Source of the DNA: JACCWP01 sp963785115
Lineage (GTDB): Bacteria; Actinomycetota; Actinomycetes; Propionibacteriales; Nocardioidaceae
Direction of reading: 5' to 3'
DNA length: 64,000 nucleotides
Assembly (NCBI GenBank): GCA_963785115.1
Contig: CAWATY010000006.1
Coordinates: forward strand, 496,001-560,000
The position numbers were made by a program, and so were the translations under genes. Below, in pieces: positions 15,503-22,828 of the stretch. The first letter of the stretch is position 1. Each line of letters starts with the position of its first letter. The notes below the pieces were generated by a model. The model was not told the DNA's origin. It made no database searches and was given only the letters and a program-made list of their open reading frames with translations.

Positions 15503-17335
15503 TCAGTCGCCGAGCCGCGCCTTGAGGCCGTCGAGCTCGGTCCACAGCACCGCCGGCAACCGGTCGCCGAGCGAGCCGAACCACTCGTCGATCATCGGGA
15601 TCTCGCCGCGCCACTCGTCGGGGTCGACCGCCAGCGCCCGGCGGACCTGCGCCTCGTCGGCCTCCAGGCCGTCGGTGTCCAGGCTCTCGTACGTCGGGAC
15701 GAGCCCGATGGGTGTCTCCTCGGCGTCGGCGGTGCCCTCGATCCGCTCGATGGCCCACTTGAGCACCCGGCTGTTCTCCCGGAAGCCAGGCCACAGGAAC
15801 CCGCCGTCGTCGTCGCGGCGGAACCAGTTGACGTAGAAGATCTTCGGCATCTTGGCCGGGTCGTGCGCCTTGCCGGTGGCGATCCAGTGCGCGAGGTAGT
15901 CGCCTGCGTGGTAGCCGATGAACGGCAGCATGGCCATCGGGTCGCGCCGTACGACACCGACCTCGCCGGTGGCCGCGGCGGTGGTCTCCGACGACAGCGT
16001 CGCGCCCATGAACGTGCCGTGCACCCAGTCGCGGGCCTCGGTGACCAACGGGATGGTCGTCTTGCGGCGGCCGCCGAAGAAGATCGCCGAGATCGGGACG
16101 CCCTGCGGGTCCTCGTACTCGGGCGCCAGCATCGGCACCTGCCGGATGGGCGTGCAGAAGCGGCTGTTCGGGTGCGCCGCCGGCTCGTCGCTGTCCGGGG
16201 TCCAGTCGCGGCCCTTCCAGTCGGTGAGGTGGGCCGGCGGGTCGTCGGTCATGCCCTCCCACCAGATGTCTCCGTCGTCGGTGAGACCGACGTTGGTGAA
16301 GACGGAGTTGCCCTGGTCGACGGTGCGCATGGCGGCCGGGTTGGTGCCCCACCCCGTGCCGGGGGCGACACCGAACAGACCGAACTCGGGGTTGACCGCG
16401 TACAGCCGGCCGTCGTCGCCGAACCGCATCCAGGCGATGTCGTCACCGACGGTCTCGGCCTTCCACCCCTCGACGGTGGGGTCGAGCATCGCCAGGTTGG
16501 TCTTGCCGCACGCGCTGGGGAAGCAGGCGGCGACGTAGTGCACCGCGCCCTGCGGCGAGGTGAGCTTGAGCAGCAGCATGTGCTCGGCCAGCCAGCCCTC
16601 GTCGCGCGCGATCGCCGAGGCGATCCGCAACGCGTAGCACTTCTTGCCCAGCAGCGAGTTGCCGCCGTAGCCGGAGCCAAAGCTCCAGATGGTGCGTTCC
16701 TCGGGGAAGTGCGAGATGTACTTGGTGTCGTTGCACGGCCAGGGCACGTCCTCCTCGCCGGGTTCCAGCGGCGCCCCCACCGAGTGCAGGCACGGCACGA
16801 ACGGTGCCTCGTCGGCCTCCATCCGGTCGAGGATGCTCTGCCCCATCCGGGTCATGACGCGCATGCTGCACACGACGTACGGCGAGTCGGTGATCTCGAC
16901 CCCGTACTTGGGCTCGTTGGCCTCGAGGTGTCCCATCACGAACGGGATGACGTACATCGTGCGGCCGTGCATACAGCCCCGGTAGAGCTCGGTCATGGTC
17001 GCCTTCATCTCGTCGGGCGCCATCCAGTTGTTGGTAGGCCCGGCGCCGGACTCCTCGGCGCTGCAGATGAAGGTCCGGTCCTCGACCCGCGCGACGTCGG
17101 CGGGGTCGGTGCGGGCCCAGAAGGAGTTGGGCTTCTTCGTGTCGTCCAGCCGGACGAAGACGCCCTTGTCGACGAGCTCGTCGGTCATCGCTGCCCACTC
17201 GTCGTCGGACCCGTCGCACCACACCACCCGCGCGGGCTCGGTGAGGGCGGCTACCTCGTCGACCCAGCTCTGCAGGCCCGCGTGCGGGGAGCGGTACGCG
17301 GTCTCGGCTGCTGCCTCGGTCGTCTCGGCGGTCAT
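15503..17335 (-). CDS. pckG: phosphoenolpyruvate carboxykinase (GTP)
   Basis: A 610-residue cytosolic enzyme converting oxaloacetate and GTP to PEP, CO2 and GDP, the entry step of gluconeogenesis. The nucleotide-binding P-loop is ACFPSACGKTNLAML and the metal/phosphate motif is VGDDIAWM. Length and ends match the GTP-dependent family of actinobacteria and animals. Two ATG codons are possible: 17335 (MTAETTEA) or 17347 (MSPLMTAETT), with GAAGGG directly before the latter. A CRP/GlxR-type palindrome lies about 140 bp upstream, consistent with control by carbon status. A lipoprotein gene follows after 1 nt. Confidence 0.96.
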   Translation of the reverse strand: MTAETTEAAAETAYRSPHAGLQSWVDEVAALTEPARVVWCDGSDDEWAAMTDELVDKGVFVRLDDTKKPNSFWARTDPADVARVEDRTFICSAEESGAGPTNNWMAPDEMKATMTELYRGCMHGRTMYVIPFVMGHLEANEPKYGVEITDSPYVVCSMRVMTRMGQSILDRMEADEAPFVPCLHSVGAPLEPGEEDVPWPCNDTKYISHFPEERTIWSFGSGYGGNSLLGKKCYALRIASAIARDEGWLAEHMLLLKLTSPQGAVHYVAACFPSACGKTNLAMLDPTVEGWKAETVGDDIAWMRFGDDGRLYAVNPEFGLFGVAPGTGWGTNPAAMRTVDQGNSVFTNVGLTDDGDIWWEGMTDDPPAHLTDWKGRDWTPDSDEPAAHPNSRFCTPIRQVPMLAPEYEDPQGVPISAIFFGGRRKTTIPLVTEARDWVHGTFMGATLSSETTAAATGEVGVVRRDPMAMLPFIGYHAGDYLAHWIATGKAHDPAKMPKIFYVNWFRRDDDGGFLWPGFRENSRVLKWAIERIEGTADAEETPIGLVPTYESLDTDGLEADEAQVRRALAVDPDEWRGEIPMIDEWFGSLGDRLPAVLWTELDGLKARLGD

Positions 17336-17482
17336 CAGTGGGCTCATCCCTTCGCGCACCGCGGCACCTACCGGCACCGGGTCGCCGGCGGCCCGACGGC
17401 TCATTGATCGTGAGGCGTCCATATCCCGGACGTGATCGAGCCACGGTAGACCCGACCCCCGTCCCCCTGCCATTCGGCCGGT

Positions 17483-17498
17483 CGTGAACCTGCTCACA
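17483..17498. promoter_or_regulatory. CRP/GlxR-like binding site upstream of pckG
   Basis: CGTGAACCTGCTCACA matches the cAMP-receptor consensus TGTGA-N6-TCACA except for the first base. It lies about 140 bp upstream of pckG and 40 bp before the -10 box of the divergent tRNA-Arg gene. Confidence 0.5.
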
Positions 17499-17534
17499 AG
17501 CTCGGTGCCGGTGAGGTTCAGCGCCCCTACCCGG

Positions 17535-17540
17535 TACAGT
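17535..17540 (+). promoter_or_regulatory. -10 box (TACAGT) of the tRNA-Arg promoter
   Basis: TACAGT lies 34 nt before the mature tRNA 5' end, and a TTCAGC element stands near the -35 position. Confidence 0.4.
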
Positions 17541-17574
17541 GACGGGCCGGACGCGCACCGCTCGTCCGTACCCA

Positions 17575-17650
17575 GCGCTCGTAGCTCAACGGATAGAGCA
17601 TCTGACTACGGATCAGAAGGTTGGGGGTTCGAATCCCTCCGAGCGCGCCA
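17575..17650 (+). tRNA. tRNA-Arg(ACG)
   Basis: The acceptor GCGCTCG pairs with CGAGCGC. The anticodon stem TCTGA/TCAGA encloses CTACGGA, giving anticodon ACG, whose A34 is expected to be converted to inosine by TadA (gene at 45968). CCA is encoded. Confidence 0.96.
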
Positions 17651-17786
17651 GCAACGTCCGCACGTTGGAACGCGTTTCGTGGCGCCTGCCCTGGCTCTCA
17701 CATGCTGACTGAGCCGTGCCTCCGCGCGACCGGGTGATGTGCCACCACGATTGTGACGCGGCAACACGTCCCTGGCGAAGGCCGAC

Positions 17787-18176
17787 TCAGCCGCGAGTGA
17801 TGAAGGCCGCGACGATGCCGCCTACAAGCAACAGCAGCGTCAGGACGTTCAGCGTCAACGTGGCCCGCGTGAGCGACTCGGCTTGCCGGTTGGCGGCCTC
17901 GACCAGTGCTGCCATCCGGGCTTCTGCGGCTGCCCGGTCTCGCGCTGCCAGCTCGCGGTCGATGGCTTCCAGCGCGCTGTACGTCGCCATGACATGTGCC
18001 GCCGCGAGTGGCTGTAGCAGGATCCCGAACCAACGGTGGTTGTGGAGTAGATCGATCAGCTCTTGGTGAGCCTGGGCAACTTGCTGGCTCTGATGCAGCC
18101 CCCTCGCGGACCGCGCGAACGACGGCCGCACCTGCGTTAGCCGACAGCCGCCTGGATCATCGCCGCCGCCCCTCAT
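17787..18176 (-). CDS. small membrane-anchored protein, unknown
   Basis: A predicted 129-residue protein. A helical, Gln/Glu/Arg-rich body (residues about 25-100, possible coiled coil, with LEAIDRELAARDRAAAEAR) is followed by one C-terminal transmembrane segment (LTLNVLTLLLLVGGIVAAFI). Codon use is less biased than in the neighbours, with CTA, GTT, CAA and GAT appearing. This may indicate an acquired or lineage-specific gene. No ribosome site is clear; a GTG at 18131 is an alternative start. I do not recognise a family, and the gene could be spurious. Confidence 0.5.
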   Translation of the reverse strand: MRGGGDDPGGCRLTQVRPSFARSARGLHQSQQVAQAHQELIDLLHNHRWFGILLQPLAAAHVMATYSALEAIDRELAARDRAAAEARMAALVEAANRQAESLTRATLTLNVLTLLLLVGGIVAAFITRG

Positions 18177-18263
18177 TCGAACGGTTGCACCGGGCGGCTC
18201 TTCGGCCGACTTCGAGGCCCCGTCGCTGTTGTCGGCCGCGCCCGCGTGGGAGATTTAAGTAGT

Positions 18264-18296
18264 GCCCCCGGGTCGTCGCGACCACGACCCGGGGGC
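18264..18296. terminator. 13-bp perfect GC stem, probable terminator
   Basis: GCCCCCGGGTCGT pairs perfectly with ACGACCCGGGGGC across a 7-nt loop. GCTTTCC follows on the plus side and ACTACTTAAAT on the minus side. It is placed to end transcripts from the kai operon. Confidence 0.65.
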
Positions 18297-18486
18297 GCTT
18301 TCCAATTCCCCCGACGGTCCCCGGCCAGTGCCCCCACGTGCCTGAGCTGAAACGGTTCATACCGGACAACGACCCCGCCAGCCCGAGGTCACGGCGTCGT
18401 GGGCCTGACCGCTCGCCCACCGAGATGTCGCCGATTGCGCGATCCCTGCGGTTGATCGCGCCATTCGTGGCATCTCGTGGCACGAG

Positions 18487-18508
18487 GGGTGGTTCCGCGG
18501 AACCACCC
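18487..18508. repeat. 22-nt perfect palindrome downstream of the GGDEF-EAL gene
   Basis: GGGTGGTTCC and GGAACCACCC flank a CG centre, so the whole 22-mer is self-complementary. It starts 30 nt past the stop codon of the GGDEF-EAL gene and may be part of its terminator or a protein-binding site. Confidence 0.55.
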
Positions 18509-18537
18509 GCGGGCATGCGGAAGTCGGCGCGGGGAGG

Positions 18538-20457
18538 TCAGCTGAAGGAGCCGACGGGGGTCCGCGGACCGACCGGGGTTCTCGGGCCGGAGGGCAGCGT
18601 CGGGCCGATCTCGCCGGCGGGCCGGGCGGGGCTCCAGAGGTAACCCTGGCCGTACGTGCAGCCGAGCTGTTGCAGCGCGCTGAGGTGCTCACGGGTCTCG
18701 ATCCCCTCGGCCACGGCGGCGATGCCGAACGCGTCGGCCAGGTCGACCACGCTGTGCACGATCGCCGCGTCGTCCTTGTCGTGGCCGAGGCCGGCGACGA
18801 ACGAGCGGTCGATCTTGAGCAGGTCGACGGGGAACCGCTTGAGGTACACCAGCGACGAGTACCCGATGCCGAAGTCGTCGATGGCGATCCGGACGCCGAT
18901 GGACTTGAGCTCGTCCAGGACACGCAACGCGGCCGCGGCGTCGTCCATCAGCGCACTCTCGGTCACCTCGAGCACCAGGTCGGTGGGGTCGAGCCCGCTC
19001 TCGTCGAGGGCGACCCGCAGGGACTGGACGAGCCCGGCGCCGCGCGCCAGCTGGCGCCCCGACACATTGATCGACATGTGCAGCGGAGAGGCGATCTGCT
19101 CGCTGCGTGCCCAGACCGCCGCCTGGCGGCAGGCCTCGCGCAGCACCCAGGCTCCGATGCCGGTGATCAGGCCGCTGTGCTCGGCGAACGGGATGAACTC
19201 GTCCGGTGGGACCATCCCGCGCCGCGGGTGCTTCCAGCGGACCAGCGCCTCCACCCCGACGATCGTCTCGTCCTTCAGGCTGAGCACCGGCTGGTAGTGC
19301 AACCGCAGCTCGCCGTCGGCCGCCGCGTTGCGCATCTCCGAGAGCAGCCTCAGCCGCGACGTCGTGACGGTGCGCAGCTGCTCGTCGAACATCTCGATCT
19401 CGTTCGGCCCCTGCCGCTTGGCCTTGTACATGGCCGCATCGGCGTCGCGCAGCAGGGTGTCGGGGTTGGCGTCGTCGTTGGCGTCGGCCACGGCGATGCC
19501 GATGCTCACCGTGACGGCAAGCTGGTCCGGCCCGCTCGGGACGGGCGCGGCAACGGCGGCACGGGCGCGCGAGGCGACCCCGGCCACGTCGTCGAGGCTG
19601 TCGAGTCCCTCGCAGAGCACCACGAACTCGTCCCCGCCGATGCGCGCCACCGTGTCCTCGGGACGCACGACCGACCGCAGCCGCTTGGCCACGGTGCGCA
19701 GCAGGTCGTCACCGGCGCCGTGCCCGTACGCGTCGTTGACGTTCTTGAAGCCGTCGACGTCGCAGAACAGCAGAGCGAGCAGGCTCCGGTCTGCGGAGCG
19801 GCGGTCGAGGGCGTGCTGGACTCGGTCGGCAAGCAGCGTCCGGTTGGGCAGGTCGGTGAGGGCGTCGTGCTGGGCCGAGTGCGCCAGCTCGGCCTCGACG
19901 CGCCGCTCGGCGGTCAGGTCGGTGACCGTGATGCAGGTCAGGTCCTGGTTGTTGATGGACAGCGGCGCGGACGCCCCGATCCGGACCGGCAGCGTGACGC
20001 CGTCAGGTCCCAGCAGGGTCGACTCGAGGGAGCCTCCCTGGCCGTCAGCGCCGATGCCGTCGCTGAGCCGCAACCGGCTCTGCGGGGTGACCAGCTCGAC
20101 CAGCGGTCGCCCCACGATCTGCTGGCAGGACGAACCCGCGAGGTCGGCAAGCGCCTGGTTGCAGTAGAGGACGATGCCGTCCGACCCGACCGTGGCTGCC
20201 CCGTCGGACATGTTCTCCACGAAGTTGCGGTAAGGGCGGTCTGCGCTGGACAGCGTGAAGACCCGCTCTCGTCCGGGGACGTCCGCGACCAGCACCGCAT
20301 CGACCTCGCCGTAGCGGATGGCGCGCAGCGCCTCCTCGGAGTCGGCGAGTCGGTCCCGAACGAGGTCGAGCTCGCGCCGCATCTGTTCGACGGCGTCGTG
20401 CTGCGGGGTGGTGCCGGCACCCTCGGCGAGCCGGCGGCGCTTGGACGACGAGCTCAC
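18538..20457 (-). CDS. PAS-GGDEF-EAL cyclic-di-GMP enzyme, last gene of the kai operon
   Basis: A 639-residue cytosolic protein. An N-terminal coiled region (20-60) precedes a PAS sensor (about 72-185) and a diguanylate cyclase domain with intact GGDEF (274-278) and an inhibitory RxxD site (R265-D268). A phosphodiesterase domain follows with EAL at 403-405 and DDFGIGYSS and KIDRSFV further on. Both active sites look complete, so it could make or degrade c-di-GMP. The GTG start shares a base with the stop of the second kaiB (TAGTG), which is strong evidence of translational coupling to the Kai proteins. A Kai signal driving this enzyme is inference. Confidence 0.93.
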   Translation of the reverse strand: MSSSSKRRRLAEGAGTTPQHDAVEQMRRELDLVRDRLADSEEALRAIRYGEVDAVLVADVPGRERVFTLSSADRPYRNFVENMSDGAATVGSDGIVLYCNQALADLAGSSCQQIVGRPLVELVTPQSRLRLSDGIGADGQGGSLESTLLGPDGVTLPVRIGASAPLSINNQDLTCITVTDLTAERRVEAELAHSAQHDALTDLPNRTLLADRVQHALDRRSADRSLLALLFCDVDGFKNVNDAYGHGAGDDLLRTVAKRLRSVVRPEDTVARIGGDEFVVLCEGLDSLDDVAGVASRARAAVAAPVPSGPDQLAVTVSIGIAVADANDDANPDTLLRDADAAMYKAKRQGPNEIEMFDEQLRTVTTSRLRLLSEMRNAAADGELRLHYQPVLSLKDETIVGVEALVRWKHPRRGMVPPDEFIPFAEHSGLITGIGAWVLREACRQAAVWARSEQIASPLHMSINVSGRQLARGAGLVQSLRVALDESGLDPTDLVLEVTESALMDDAAAALRVLDELKSIGVRIAIDDFGIGYSSLVYLKRFPVDLLKIDRSFVAGLGHDKDDAAIVHSVVDLADAFGIAAVAEGIETREHLSALQQLGCTYGQGYLWSPARPAGEIGPTLPSGPRTPVGPRTPVGSFS

Positions 20458-20834
20458 TAGACGGGCTCCCTGGGCAAAGGGACAACAGCAGTCATCAGGT
20501 CCAGGGCGACGAGCACTCGTGGCGAGTCCGACAGGTCGCCCACGAGCCGGCGCTGCGGCAGCGGCGCCTCGCGGATCAGGGTCGGCGCGGCCAGCACGTT
20601 GTGCTTGCGCATCAGGGCGACGTCCTGGTGGACGTCGACCACCTCGAGCTGGTAGCGACCGGCCAGGTGCTCCTCGCAGATCGTGCGGACGTTGCGGATC
20701 GCCCGCACGGACAGGTCGGACGCGCCGTTGACGAACAGCGTGAGGACGTAGTCTTCCCGGTCGCCGATACCGGCCACCCGCTGCTCGAACTCGTCCAGCA
20801 GCTCCGCGTCCCTGTCCTTCGGCGGCCCGTTCAT
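20457..20834 (-). CDS. kaiB: KaiB-like protein, divergent second copy
   Basis: A 125-residue thioredoxin-like KaiB family protein with an N-terminal extension of about 30 residues. The core contains YVLTLFVNGASDLSVRAIRN, VVDVHQDVALMRKHNVLAAP and LVGDLSDSPRVLVALDL. The conserved GDLSD motif is kept. Relative to the first copy, several residues in the KaiC-facing region differ (FVNGASDLS instead of YVAGESPKS). It may bind a different partner, possibly the downstream GGDEF-EAL protein. It overlaps the preceding kaiB by ATGA and the following gene by one base. Confidence 0.9.
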   Translation of the reverse strand: MNGPPKDRDAELLDEFEQRVAGIGDREDYVLTLFVNGASDLSVRAIRNVRTICEEHLAGRYQLEVVDVHQDVALMRKHNVLAAPTLIREAPLPQRRLVGDLSDSPRVLVALDLMTAVVPLPREPV

Positions 20835-21181
20835 GACCGCTGCCTCAGCTGCAGGCCGACGAGCACCCGGTCGGTGTCGGACAGGTCGCCGATGATCTTG
20901 CGAATCGGTGCGGGCAGCTGGCGCACCAGCGTGGGGATGGCCACGATCTCGTCGCCCCTTGCGAGGCGTGGCTGCTTCAGCAGGTCGACGACCTCGATCT
21001 CGTACCGGGAGTCGAGGTAGGTCGCGCACAGTGCCTTGAGGTTGTGCAACGCCTCGACAGACTTCGGTGACTCGCCGGCCACGTACAGGCGTAGCCGCCA
21101 CCGATCGTCGCCCGCGGCCGCCGGGGAGCCATCGGCGAGAGAGTCGCCGAAGACCTTGCCCTCGTGCACGTCGCCGGTCAT
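20831..21181 (-). CDS. kaiB: KaiB-like protein, canonical copy
   Basis: A 116-residue KaiB with a 27-residue N-terminal extension. The core LRLYVAGESPKSVEALHNLK, LLKQPRLARGDEIVAIPTL and IRKIIGDLSDTDRVLVGL follows cyanobacterial KaiB closely, including the region that switches fold in that protein. In cyanobacteria KaiB binds the KaiC CI ring and sequesters regulators. Its ATG overlaps the kaiC stop (ATGA), so the two are made together. No kaiA-like gene is present in the window. Confidence 0.95.
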   Translation of the reverse strand: MTGDVHEGKVFGDSLADGSPAAAGDDRWRLRLYVAGESPKSVEALHNLKALCATYLDSRYEIEVVDLLKQPRLARGDEIVAIPTLVRQLPAPIRKIIGDLSDTDRVLVGLQLRQRS

Positions 21182-22692
21182 GCCTGGACCGTGGACTGGT
21201 AGTGCACGCCGGCCACCTCGAGTCCCTTGTCGCTGAGGACGAACTCCCGGATCTCGTGGGAGTGGGCCATGCCACGCGACTTGAGCACGTACAGCACCCG
21301 GTTCCGCACACCGTCACCCTCCGCGAGCTTGGCGATGATCCAGGTGTCGATCAGGGATCCGATCTGCTGCTCGGCGTTCTCGGCCTCACGGACGCCCTTG
21401 AGGCTGGTGAAGACAGCCGTCACGCCCCGGCTCTTGAGGTAGTCGACCTGTCGGGTGAGCATGGCCGACACCTCTGCTCCGCCGCCGGCGTGCAGCAGGT
21501 CGGAGATGGGGTCCATCACCACGACGTCGGGCTCGAAGTCGGAGATGAGCTCCTGCATCGCCGCCAGGTGTGCCTCGAGGCCGAGCAGGCTGGGTCGGAC
21601 GCAACGGAACTGCAGCAGGCCCGCATCGATCCAACGCGCCAGGTCGATGCCCACCGACGCCATGTTGCGCACGATCTGCGCCGCCGACTCCTCGAAGGCG
21701 AAGTAGAGGGCGCGTTCGCCGCGCCCACAGGCTGCGGCGCAGAACTGCGCGGCGAGGGTCGACTTGCCGGTGCCTGCGGTGCCGCTGATCAGCACCGAGC
21801 TCCCGCGGTAGAAGCCCGCGCCGCCGAGCATCGCGTCCAGCGTCGGGACGCCTGTCGAGAGCCGTTCCAGCGAGGCGGCGTGCTGCAGGCCGAGCGAGGT
21901 GATCGGCAGGACCGTCACCCCGTTGGCACCGATGAGGAACGGGTACTCGTTGGTGCCGTGCAGCGTGCCGCGGTACTTCAGCACCCGAAGGCGGCGGGTG
22001 GACGTCTGCTCACTGACCCGGTGGTCGAGCACGATCACGCAGTCGGAGACGTACTCCTCGATGCCGTAGCGGGTGAGGCTGCCGTCACCACGCTCCCCGG
22101 TGATCACGGCGGTGACGCCGCGCTGCTTCAGCCAGTCGAAGAGCCGGCGCAGCTCCGAGCGCAGGATGGCGGCGTTGTCGAACGCCCCGAACAGCGTCTC
22201 GAGGGTGTCCAGCACGACCCGTGTGGCCCCGACCTCGTCGATGGCGGCACCGAGCCGGACGAACAGTCCCTCCAGGTCCCAGGCACCGGTCTCCTCCAGG
22301 TCGCCGGCCGTCAGCTTGATGTGGTCCATGGCCAGCAGGCCGTCGTCCTGCAGCTGCTGCAGGTCGAAGCCCAGCGACGCGACGTTCTGCACCAGCTCGT
22401 CGACGGACTCCTCGAACGCGACGAACACCCCGCGCTCGCCGAACTCGGTGATGCCGCGGACGAGGAACTCCATCGCCAGGAGGGTCTTGCCGCATCCGGC
22501 GGGTCCGCATACCAGGGTGGGACGACCGAGAGGCAGGCCGCCGCTGGTGACCTCGTCGAGGCCGCTGATACCGGTGGGCGCCTTACGAAGGGCCGGCCCC
22601 ATCAGGTGCGGCACCACCACGCTTCTCGGCGCCGGAACCCCAGTCGGTGAGGGCACAGCTGTCCTGGGGGGCGGTGTCGTGGGGACCGGCAT
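21178..22692 (-). CDS. kaiC: KaiC-family double-domain ATPase
   Basis: A 504-residue protein with two RecA-like KaiC domains. CI has Walker A GPAGCGKT (63-70) and catalytic Glu94-Glu95. CII has GTAGTGKS (304-311) and Glu334-Glu335. The segment aligned by eye with the cyanobacterial autophosphorylation loop reads NAEQQIGSLIDTW. Ser431 becomes Gly445, Thr432 becomes Ser446, and Thr426 becomes Ala, leaving a single candidate phosphosite. The protein ends about 25-30 residues after the conserved IREFVLSDKG, so the C-terminal tail that binds KaiA is missing. It probably works as a KaiA-independent timer or ATP sensor. ATG has a GAGGGAAGAG site upstream. First gene of a four-gene overlapping operon. 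Confidence 0.95.
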   Translation of the reverse strand: MPVPTTPPPRTAVPSPTGVPAPRSVVVPHLMGPALRKAPTGISGLDEVTSGGLPLGRPTLVCGPAGCGKTLLAMEFLVRGITEFGERGVFVAFEESVDELVQNVASLGFDLQQLQDDGLLAMDHIKLTAGDLEETGAWDLEGLFVRLGAAIDEVGATRVVLDTLETLFGAFDNAAILRSELRRLFDWLKQRGVTAVITGERGDGSLTRYGIEEYVSDCVIVLDHRVSEQTSTRRLRVLKYRGTLHGTNEYPFLIGANGVTVLPITSLGLQHAASLERLSTGVPTLDAMLGGAGFYRGSSVLISGTAGTGKSTLAAQFCAAACGRGERALYFAFEESAAQIVRNMASVGIDLARWIDAGLLQFRCVRPSLLGLEAHLAAMQELISDFEPDVVVMDPISDLLHAGGGAEVSAMLTRQVDYLKSRGVTAVFTSLKGVREAENAEQQIGSLIDTWIIAKLAEGDGVRNRVLYVLKSRGMAHSHEIREFVLSDKGLEVAGVHYQSTVQA

Positions 22693-22828
22693 GGCGACTC
22701 TTCCCTCGTGATGCGCAGGGGGGTGGCCGCACCAGCGCTGACTGTACGCACCCGATTTTTCGAAAGCTCAGCGATGTCCGATTTGTGTGGCCGAACGACC
22801 GGGGTGCCTCCGCCGGGATACTGGTCGC
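22693..22828. promoter_or_regulatory. divergent promoter region between kaiC and the cyclase gene
   Basis: This 136-bp gap serves two opposite transcripts. On the minus strand TACAGT (complement of 22741-22746) is a candidate -10 box for kaiC. On the plus strand GATACT (22817-22822) stands 6 nt before the cyclase GTG. The centre is unusually AT-rich for the window and contains the palindrome TTTCGAAA (22758-22765). Confidence 0.5.

Larger units (their letters stand above)
18177..18537. other. gene-poor stretch downstream of the kai operon
   Basis: About 360 bp without a convincing gene. It contains a strong GC hairpin (18264-18296), a 22-nt perfect palindrome (18487-18508) and a shorter CTCGTG-G-CACGAG repeat just before it. 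Open frames here are short and lack start signals. Confidence 0.6.

Noticed and set aside
18264..18296. Small regulatory RNA at the strong hairpin
   Set aside because: No promoter or conserved flanks can be seen; a terminator is the simpler reading.
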